A stretch of DNA of 8,468 nucleotides from JBJKRW01 sp046704445 (GTDB taxonomy: Bacteria > Patescibacteriota > Microgenomatia > UBA1406 > GWC2-37-13), in assembly GCA_046704445.1 (NCBI GenBank), contig JBJKRW010000100.1, positions 1 to 8,468 on the forward strand, in the 5' to 3' direction. Below, piece after piece: positions 1-5,553 of this stretch. A model generated the notes under the pieces. It ran no database searches and was not told where the DNA came from. It saw nothing but the letters and a program-made list of their open reading frames with translations. The position numbers and the translations under genes were made by a program. The first letter of the stretch is position 1. The number at the start of each line of letters is the position of its first letter.

Positions 1-800
1 GACTTCAATCTCCGCAGGTATTGGGAGCGGCAACCGAAGCATCTGTTCCCGCATCCTCCGAACCGCAAGTTTCTCCCCCGACAAGTTCGGACAGTCACAC
101 TATTCAGCAAAATCCTATACTTACCCCCTCTCCTACTCCTGCGCCCGTACCGAAATCTTCGTTGCCGCCGCCCAAAAAAAACAGTTATTCGATCGTCGTA
201 TACGGCGACTCCATGGAAGATACCATGGGAGAAAGACTGGAGTATCTTGAACACGAACTCACCAGAAAATATCCCAATGTGACTTTCCATCTGTATAACT
301 TCGGGATAGGCTCGCAAAACGTCGAAGAAGGACTCGCCAGATTTCACGATGCCTTTAATTACCAGGACAGGCATTATCCGAGCATTGACGAAATCAAGCC
401 CGACATCATAATCGTCGGTTCGTTTGCCTATAACCCGTTCAGTCCGTATGATCGGGACAGACATTGGATAGGCTTAACTCATCTTGTACAGGAGGCGCAA
501 AAAGAAGCCCCTCACGTCTATATGCTTGCGGAAATTACGCCTCTGCGCAATAATTTCGGCAAGGGACCGAACGGCGTTAATTGGGACCCTCATACCGCAT
601 ACGTACATTCAGGCCACATCATTGAGCTGTTGCAAAATGCAGTCGGCCTTTCCAAAACCCTGCACGTACCGCTCATTGATGCCTTTACTCCTTCTGTCGG
701 TCATCCCGAATACACCAATCCTTCCGACGGTATTCACCCGTCCGTAGCGGGACACGAATTCATCGCAAAAACAATAGTCGATACAATATTGTTACAATAA
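1..800 (+). CDS. SGNH/GDSL-type hydrolase, 5' end outside the window
   Basis: Predicted extracytoplasmic esterase or acyl hydrolase of the SGNH/GDSL superfamily; the substrate cannot be told. The frame is open to the window edge. A TTG at 21 could be a start, but the protein would then begin inside low-complexity sequence, so I favour a start upstream, probably with a membrane anchor or signal peptide. Numbering from that TTG, residues 1-55 are a Pro/Ser/Thr-rich linker ending in PPPKK. The hydrolase domain follows. Block I is YGDSM with nucleophile Ser64, and block II is NFGIGSQN (93-100). Block III is GSFAYNPF (133-140), where Asn138 may serve as the oxyanion Asn. Block V is DGIHP, with Asp236 and His239 completing the triad. 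The 3-base gap to the next gene suggests co-transcription. The family call is firm; cell-surface location is inferred from the linker. Confidence 0.85.
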   Translation, partial: LQSPQVLGAATEASVPASSEPQVSPPTSSDSHTIQQNPILTPSPTPAPVPKSSLPPPKKNSYSIVVYGDSMEDTMGERLEYLEHELTRKYPNVTFHLYNFGIGSQNVEEGLARFHDAFNYQDRHYPSIDEIKPDIIIVGSFAYNPFSPYDRDRHWIGLTHLVQEAQKEAPHVYMLAEITPLRNNFGKGPNGVNWDPHTAYVHSGHIIELLQNAVGLSKTLHVPLIDAFTPSVGHPEYTNPSDGIHPSVAGHEFIAKTIVDTILLQ

Positions 801-803
801 TCT

Positions 804-2210
804 ATGATTGATAAGGATTACGGAACAGTATATGCGCCGGTTGAAGTACCGTACGGATACAGTAAGCCGGTTGATTTTAAAACCGATCAAACCGCTGCCA
901 AATTTGAAGCGGAAATTAAAAAAAACCAATTCGGAAGCCCCTATCATTCCAGACAGTGGAACACGGTTGAGCTTGAACGTATATCTACCACTCACGGCAG
1001 ATCGGTAGATGACCGCATACTCCGTGATGCGGCCATGTGGTCGGACCAGTACGGAAATATTTTTGGCTCAAGAAGCTATAAAGGGGCTCCGTTAAATGAC
1101 GTAGGAATCATCACATATGATTCAACCGCACGGTATGGTTTACGGATAAACGGGCTTAAGGATAGTTTGGTTCTCGCGCGGATTTTCCGGGCATCTGATT
1201 TTCTCCGTGAGCACGGCCTTGAAACAGAACGCATTACGGGGATGGAAAAAGTTACTCACGTTCCGATAAAAAACCATATATTTCCAATTGAAGAATGGAA
1301 AAAGGCGGTTGTTCGGCAGGCACGCAATCTGTTGGGAAAAAAGGGAGAAATACTTGTACAGACAGATGCATTCAGCAAATATCTTGACCGTGCGGATTTC
1401 TATGTTCTCGACAGGGAAATGCAGGTAAGTGAACGGCTTGTAGACCTGCATCAGATGTTATTTTTTCCCGAGATGAACGATAAAATTATTATTCCAAACC
1501 AAGGAGATTTTGAACTCGCCTATTACGCAGGAAATGATATCCATTTTATCTTTTCCCGCAAACAGCTTCAATTTCGTCTGCAGAAAATTTTTAACTGGGT
1601 CAACACATACGAACTGCAGCATGGCAGACAAAGCGGATTTGATGCATATAATAACAAAAGCGTATTGCGATATTTTCAGGAATATTTACCCGATAAAATA
1701 GGTAATTATCTCGGCCGTTTGAACGGATTGGGAATTGTACACGGTTATGCCTCTTGGCACAATTGGTCTGCTGTGGGAACACTCTATGATCTGGATAGTG
1801 TACACGGTAAACCTTTGTTTAATACAGATGACTCTATTAGTAACGAAGATCAAAAACGCGACGTATTGCTGACTATAGATGCAATAAGAACTTTATATGG
1901 CGATCATTCGAACAGAAATATTGTTACAATTCACGGTCAACAATTTGTATACAACGGTTACTTGGAGCAGATATCCAAACAATCAAATGATGTATTAAGA
2001 AACGAGGCAACGGTTCGATTTCTAAAAAGCTACATTCGGTCGCTCCCCACACATTTTACCGGCAAGGATCCGTCCGTGTTGGTCAAAAAATTAAAAACAC
2101 TCCTTAATGATTGTAACGTGCTCACCGCAAGAGAGGAAGATACCTTGCACGTAGACATTCCGGAAACAGTGTTTTATGATCTTGAACAACAACTTTCAAT
2201 AAAAGAATAA
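804..2210 (+). CDS. Uncharacterised 468-residue protein with a SelO (YdiU)-like kinase-fold signature
   Basis: I do not recognise this protein as a named family. Residues 308-331 resemble the active-site loop of SelO, the pseudokinase that transfers AMP to proteins. Here HGYASWHN (313-320) is followed by G325 and D329; SelO has HGVMNTDN followed by G and D at the same spacing. Asn320 and Asp329 would match the metal-binding Asn and the DFG-type Asp. His319 replaces the Asp thought to be the catalytic base in SelO. Upstream, YKGA (92-95, Lys93) and ASDFLREHGLETER (130-143) are candidates for the ATP lysine and the helix carrying the acidic partner; SelO has LKGAG and SEAMxxLGIPTTR. No signal peptide or membrane segment is seen, so it is probably cytoplasmic. 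ATG at 804 lies 3 bases after the hydrolase stop and has no clear ribosome site, so translation is probably coupled. That this is a gene is clear; the kinase-like call is inference. Confidence 0.85.
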   Translation: MIDKDYGTVYAPVEVPYGYSKPVDFKTDQTAAKFEAEIKKNQFGSPYHSRQWNTVELERISTTHGRSVDDRILRDAAMWSDQYGNIFGSRSYKGAPLNDVGIITYDSTARYGLRINGLKDSLVLARIFRASDFLREHGLETERITGMEKVTHVPIKNHIFPIEEWKKAVVRQARNLLGKKGEILVQTDAFSKYLDRADFYVLDREMQVSERLVDLHQMLFFPEMNDKIIIPNQGDFELAYYAGNDIHFIFSRKQLQFRLQKIFNWVNTYELQHGRQSGFDAYNNKSVLRYFQEYLPDKIGNYLGRLNGLGIVHGYASWHNWSAVGTLYDLDSVHGKPLFNTDDSISNEDQKRDVLLTIDAIRTLYGDHSNRNIVTIHGQQFVYNGYLEQISKQSNDVLRNEATVRFLKSYIRSLPTHFTGKDPSVLVKKLKTLLNDCNVLTAREEDTLHVDIPETVFYDLEQQLSIKE

Positions 2211-2915
2211 TTATTTTTTAGCAGGATCCATAATTCTCTTTCCGGTTTTAACATCGTATGTTGCTTCAAACGAACATTGTTTGCCGGCTTTACTTTTCTG
2301 TCCAATAAAAGGATAATCTTGATCGGCCGCAATCCGAATGATAAAATTTTTTTCGTTATCTAACCGCAAAGAAATATTCAGTTCCCTTTCTTCACCGTTC
2401 CATCTTCGAACCGTAACAGAGGTTGGTGCTGCAAATGTAAGAAACCGCACGCCTTGATCCGTTAACGCCCGCAAACTGTTACCGCGGTAAAACGCTGCGG
2501 TGATGGACGGATAATCCTGATCTTTATGGATTGCTTCAACGTAACAATATCCGTCTCCTGCCTGAATGGCTCTTTCCCAACCCCGGTACGGTTGCTTTTT
2601 GTGGACGAAGTGACGCTGCAGAGCTATTGCGGCTTCCTGTTGAAACTGCTCATGGATAAACCGGGGATTGATCGTATCCTGCATCTTAACGTCTTTCAGC
2701 ATATCATATCCCCACTGTTCAAGCGAATAAAGCATCCTGAGTTCGCGCGGAACCCCGTCTATGTTAAAGAGAAGTCTGCGTATGTCAAACTGCCGTTCAA
2801 GATATTCATGAAGACCGGATGCAAGAAAAGCCTGTCCGAAACGATTTTCTCTTAATATTTCCGCCAGACCTCTTCCGGGACCTCTTGCTACCCACTCTGC
2901 AGTTTGTTTTGCCAT
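2211..2915 (-). CDS. Unrecognised 234-residue protein; member of a small local paralogous family
   Basis: I do not recognise the family and propose no function. The protein is soluble in appearance: no membrane segment and no signal peptide. The N-terminal third (about 1-75) looks helical and holds a core, FDIRRLLFNIDGVPREL. The middle has WGYDML and INPRFIHEQFQQEAA, then YRGWERAI. The C-terminal half (about 115-225) is rich in alternating hydrophobic residues, suggesting beta structure. It ends with a YDVKTGK-type segment and a lysine-rich tail. A frameshifted relative at 4075-4759 matches it along most of its length, so the fold is shared and the reading frame is real. Its stop codon directly abuts the stop of the convergent gene ending at 2210. 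It has its own promoter just upstream of ATG 2915, which gives a very short leader. Confidence 0.8.
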   Translation of the reverse strand: MAKQTAEWVARGPGRGLAEILRENRFGQAFLASGLHEYLERQFDIRRLLFNIDGVPRELRMLYSLEQWGYDMLKDVKMQDTINPRFIHEQFQQEAAIALQRHFVHKKQPYRGWERAIQAGDGYCYVEAIHKDQDYPSITAAFYRGNSLRALTDQGVRFLTFAAPTSVTVRRWNGEERELNISLRLDNEKNFIIRIAADQDYPFIGQKSKAGKQCSFEATYDVKTGKRIMDPAKK

Positions 2916-2924
2916 ACGGCTCCA

Positions 2925-2953
2925 ATTATACCAGAAGTTATCTTATGACTCAA
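2925..2953 (-). promoter_or_regulatory. Predicted promoter of the 234-residue gene (extended -10)
   Basis: On the minus strand a -35-like TTGAGT (2948-2953) is separated by 17 bases from a perfect -10 TATAAT (2925-2930), which is preceded by TGG, an extended -10 element. Only 9 bases lie between the -10 box and the ATG at 2915. Transcription should therefore start within one to three bases of the start codon. No Shine-Dalgarno sequence can fit, so translation would be leaderless or nearly so. Confidence 0.65.
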
Positions 2954-3015
2954 TTATACGGACTGTCATAATAATCAAATCTAAAATCATACCACGCCGG
3001 AATCACTGCATATAT

Positions 3016-4080
3016 ATGTATATATCGCGATTTGGCTTAACTATGACAGAAAGTATTTTTATCATATGCCTTGTCCTCCTCAATGCGTATTTTGTCATGT
3101 GTGAAATCGTGCTTGTGTCAATCCGTAAAACAAGAATAGAAGAAAATCCAACTCACCAAAAACACAGAAAGCAATTAGTCATTAAAGCACTCCAAAACCT
3201 CAGTCTTTTTATTTCGGCAACACAGATAGGGATTACGGTAACCAGCATTCTTTTGGGAAGGATCGGTACGCTCATGCTCGAACATACTATTCACAGACTG
3301 ATAAATCAATTCTATCCGAATCTTTCACATTTCAGCATGCCGGTAAGCATTTCGCTCGTTGCCTTCTTCGTCATTGTCTATCTTCAGCTCGTACTCGGCG
3401 AGCTCGTTCCCAAACATCTTGCCCTGCAAAAGCCTGAAAAGTTTTCGCTCTATCTTATTCCTCCCCTGTATGTTTTAACCGTATTGATGGGTCCTGCAAT
3501 CTGGGTAACTCATGCAACCACCAATATGGTCATGAAACTTCTGGGAACAGACGGTTCACCTGAGGAAAAACCGTATTCCGAAAAGGAAATAGAGCTTATC
3601 ATCAAAGAAAGCACAAAAAAAGGAATTATATCCAGACAGGAACTTTGGCTTGCGCAAAGGATTTTTAGATTAAAACACACGCAGGTAAAAAAAATCATGA
3701 TTCCCAAGGATAAAATCGTATGCTTTAATCATAAAAAAACGGTAGGCGAAGTGTTCAGATCGGTTATGCGTTCTCCCCACCGATATAACCGCTATCCTAT
3801 TTACAAAGACAGTCCTGATCACATAATCGGATATATTCATCTTCGCGATATAATACAACACGGTTATATAAAGAGTAAAAATTTACCTCTGAATACATTA
3901 AACTGTATACAAAAATTGAACGCCGTCAATGAACTCGACGGCGTGGACCATGCACTCGCATATATGAAACAGAACAACCTATACGCGGCGGCAGTCATAG
4001 GAGAACGACAGCGTACCCTGGGAATGGTAACGTTTGCGGACATCGTAGACTTTATCCTGCAGAATTTTAAAGCGTTATAA
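3016..4080 (+). CDS. CNNM/CorC-type membrane protein: DUF21 domain plus CBS pair, no C-terminal domain
   Basis: Integral membrane protein of the CNNM/CorC (hemolysin C-like) family, linked in other bacteria to magnesium, cobalt or sodium transport and efflux. The DUF21 region (about 10-180) has hydrophobic segments near 12-35, 62-82, 108-130 and 145-167. It opens with the family-like LLNAYFVMCEIVLVSIRKTR and carries the conserved GELVPK motif (128-133). A CBS pair follows: about 222-285, including HRYNRYPIYKDSPDHIIGYIH, and about 292-350, ending GMVTFADIVDFIL. These usually bind adenine nucleotides. The protein stops right after the second CBS domain, so the C-terminal CorC/HlyC domain usual in roughly 430-residue relatives is absent. 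The start is uncertain: ATG 3016 adds nine residues, whereas ATG 3043 fits the family's usual N-terminus better; neither has a clear ribosome site. The last 6 bases overlap the convergent pseudogene. Confidence 0.88.
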   Translation: MYISRFGLTMTESIFIICLVLLNAYFVMCEIVLVSIRKTRIEENPTHQKHRKQLVIKALQNLSLFISATQIGITVTSILLGRIGTLMLEHTIHRLINQFYPNLSHFSMPVSISLVAFFVIVYLQLVLGELVPKHLALQKPEKFSLYLIPPLYVLTVLMGPAIWVTHATTNMVMKLLGTDGSPEEKPYSEKEIELIIKESTKKGIISRQELWLAQRIFRLKHTQVKKIMIPKDKIVCFNHKKTVGEVFRSVMRSPHRYNRYPIYKDSPDHIIGYIHLRDIIQHGYIKSKNLPLNTLNCIQKLNAVNELDGVDHALAYMKQNNLYAAAVIGERQRTLGMVTFADIVDFILQNFKAL

Positions 4081-4759
4081 TGCTTTTGTTCCATCTAACG
4101 GATTCTCTGTTTTTCTCCCTGAACTCAAGTCATACCAAAGCTCCGTAAAAGGTTCCGGAACCCGTCTCTCTTCCCTTATTTGAAATCCCTTTTGATGCGT
4201 GTTTATTGTCAGACCCATTGCATTATGACGGGGCGCTATTTGTAAACCGACAGTCAATGTATCGTAATTTCCGGATTGCGGATTGAACTGGACAATTTCC
4301 AATGTATTGGTCCTGCATACGGAAAGCGTTTTCTTATCATGAGGCTGACCGATTGTCACTTCACAGGGAGAGTCGAAAAACAATGTATAATATCTGGGGT
4401 TCTTATCATTAACGCTCATTCTGTTGTTACTCCTGATTTCTAATTGCTTTCCGCCGATAAACCGTACTGTTCTCGTCCAGTCACGGTACCCTTGCGATTC
4501 ATAGGAAGACGGATTACCCCGGATACTCGTTACCGCTTCTTCTGAACCAAACCATTCAATAATAGTAAACGGATTTTCCGTGTGTGCCGATTCTAAATGA
4601 TTACTTGTCCAGTAAGCCCACGGTTAAATCGGCAGCAATTCCGAATTCCCGGGGAACTCCCTTATTGTTGAAGTGCAATCTGACCGCATCATATTTAAGT
4701 TGGGTAAAATCATGAAGTCTCGACGATAACCGATAACCAAGCCTCCCAAGTTCTTTCAT
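4075..4759 (-). pseudogene. Frameshifted paralogue of the 234-residue gene at 2211-2915
   Basis: Two adjoining reading frames together rebuild most of the unknown 234-residue protein. The first runs 4759-4601 (52 codons from an ATG). It contains LSSRLHDF and YDAVRLHFNNKGVPREF, matching LASGLHEY and FDIRRLLFNIDGVPREL. The second is open from 4623 to 4075 (182 codons) but has no start codon at its beginning. It matches in order: WAY with WGY, ENPFTIIEWFGSEEA with INPRFIHEQFQQEAA, YRDWTRTV with YRGWERAI, and YDLSSGRK with YDVKTGKR. The two frames meet near 4624, just after a TAA at 4624-4626, implying an indel there. Combined length is close to that of the intact copy. A further remnant, with a TAG stop inside it (around IETMRAIQYNNAL), may reach upstream to about 4830. 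The readable 114-residue stretch 4075-4419 begins at an internal ATG and should not be taken as a separate gene. Confidence 0.8.
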
Positions 4760-4842
4760 ATAGAGCGTTATTATACTGAATAGCCCTCATGGTTTCAATC
4801 TAAAGCATTGTATCAATCGGCCCATACAAGAGGTTTCCAATT

Positions 4843-5442
4843 TTAAAGGCCGATTTCAGAAGCAACGGATTTCATCGCGTTAAAACAGATTTCTACAAAC
4901 GCGGCAAGCGGAAGATTGAGGCCTTCGGCTTTTTCACATTGTCTGATGTCTTCCCTTCTTGTTCCCGCCGCAAACTTCGGCTCTTTGAAACGTTTTAATA
5001 TGGAAGATAATTTTACATCCGCTATTTTCCTGGAAGGATAAACCAGCGTTGTAGCGACAATCAATCCGGTCAGGCTGTCCGCACAAAAAATCGACCATTC
5101 CGCTTTATTCTGCGGCCGTCTTCCGGTAATTTCGGGTGCATGAGATTTGACAATCACATCAATATGATCCGGCAGATCAATTCCGCATTCTTTCAGCGCC
5201 TCTTTTGTTTTTTTCGGATGCGTCGGCTTGTAATCGCCGACATAATCGATATCATGAATCAGGCCTGCCAATAACCAATCGTCTTTGGGAGGTTCATTCG
5301 TGGTGAGAAGATTTTTTGAAGAAAAATAATCATATAACGCACCCATACATGCTTCAAGCGCCAATGAATGCAGATAGACATTTTTTTCGAGCTGTTTTTC
5401 GACTGCCGCTCTGTATTTTTCCCGATCGGGATAGTTGAACAT
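4843..5442 (-). CDS. HD-domain metal-dependent phosphohydrolase
   Basis: Predicted cytoplasmic phosphohydrolase of the HD superfamily, acting on an unknown phosphorylated or nucleotide substrate. The 199-residue protein carries the ordered metal ligands of the fold: His25 (YLHSLALE), the paired His63-Asp64 (GLIHDIDY), His101 (KSHAPEITG) and Asp122 (CADSLTG). There is no partner domain such as a (p)ppGpp synthetase, GGDEF or tRNA nucleotidyltransferase, so it is a stand-alone HD protein. It lies 108 bases downstream of leuS in the same direction, separated by the 9-base-repeat hairpin, whose arm ends 7 bases before this ATG. No Shine-Dalgarno sequence is visible. A possible promoter within the repeat arm would give a leaderless mRNA; otherwise the gene is read through from leuS. 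The superfamily assignment is confident, the substrate is not known. Confidence 0.88.
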   Translation of the reverse strand: MFNYPDREKYRAAVEKQLEKNVYLHSLALEACMGALYDYFSSKNLLTTNEPPKDDWLLAGLIHDIDYVGDYKPTHPKKTKEALKECGIDLPDHIDVIVKSHAPEITGRRPQNKAEWSIFCADSLTGLIVATTLVYPSRKIADVKLSSILKRFKEPKFAAGTRREDIRQCEKAEGLNLPLAAFVEICFNAMKSVASEIGL

Positions 5443-5449
5443 AAAGCTT

Positions 5450-5477
5450 AGTTTATCAAGTTTTTAAAGTTTGTAAA
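5450..5477 (-). promoter_or_regulatory. Possible promoter of the HD gene inside the repeat arm
   Basis: On the minus strand TTTACA (5472-5477, five of six matches to TTGACA) is followed after 16 bases by TAAACT (5450-5455), itself preceded by TGA, which resembles an extended -10. The -10 ends 7 bases before ATG 5442, the same distance as the TATAAT of leuS. The region is AT-rich and repetitive, so chance matches are likely; this is a tentative call. Confidence 0.35.
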
Positions 5478-5553
5478 GTTCTTAAAGTGCATATTCCGGG
5501 AATTGTATACTTTATAAACTTTATGAACCTTATGAACTTTATTAACTGAATTA
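5450..5553. repeat. Two facing arrays of a 9-base repeat forming a large imperfect hairpin
   Basis: The left arm (5450-5488) is AGTTTATCA, AGTTTTTAA, AGTTTGTAA, AGTTCTTAA and a final AGT. The right arm is ACTTTATAA (5509-5517), ACTTTATGA, ACCTTATGA, ACTTTATTA and ACTGAATTA (to 5553). The units of one arm are the reverse complement of the units of the other, out of phase by a few bases. Aligning 5450-5488 against 5509-5547 gives 30 of 39 complementary positions. The 20-base centre (5489-5508) holds a smaller palindrome, ATTCC-G-GGAAT (5493-5503), with almost the same dyad centre. The last right-arm unit overlaps the leuS stop codon, and the left arm ends 7 bases before the HD gene ATG. The structure fills the whole leuS-HD gap. 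It may act as an RNA hairpin (terminator, processing or stability element) or as a protein-binding site; I do not recognise it as a named repeat family. Confidence 0.8.

Noticed and set aside
21..23. TTG at 21 as the true start of the SGNH hydrolase
   Set aside because: The frame stays open to the window edge and the protein would start in a low-complexity linker with no signal or anchor, so an upstream start is more likely, although an AGG lies 6-8 bases before the TTG.
1140..1451. 103-codon minus-strand frame inside the SelO-like gene
   Set aside because: It is antisense to the 468-codon gene, has no promoter or motif and is best explained as a chance open frame.
2201..2220. Bidirectional intrinsic terminator between the convergent genes
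   Set aside because: The stem is almost pure A/T with no loop and no GC-rich core, so it is unlikely to be a stable terminator hairpin.
2526..2855. 109-codon plus-strand frame opposite the 234-residue gene
   Set aside because: It lies fully antisense to a gene whose frame is supported by a diverged paralogue, and its product shows no recognisable motif.
2967..2972. CATAAT as the -10 box of the CorC-like gene
   Set aside because: It has no convincing -35 partner and lies more than 40 bases from the start, in AT-rich sequence where chance matches are common.
4075..4419. A 114-codon minus-strand reading frame as an independent small gene
   Set aside because: Its frame is open upstream to 4623 with sequence matching the same paralogue, and the ATG at 4419 falls in the middle of the homologous region. 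It is the 3' part of a pseudogene.
5450..5553. CRISPR array or short direct-repeat locus
   Set aside because: Units are only 9 bases, contiguous without spacers, and arranged as two facing arms; no cas gene is present.
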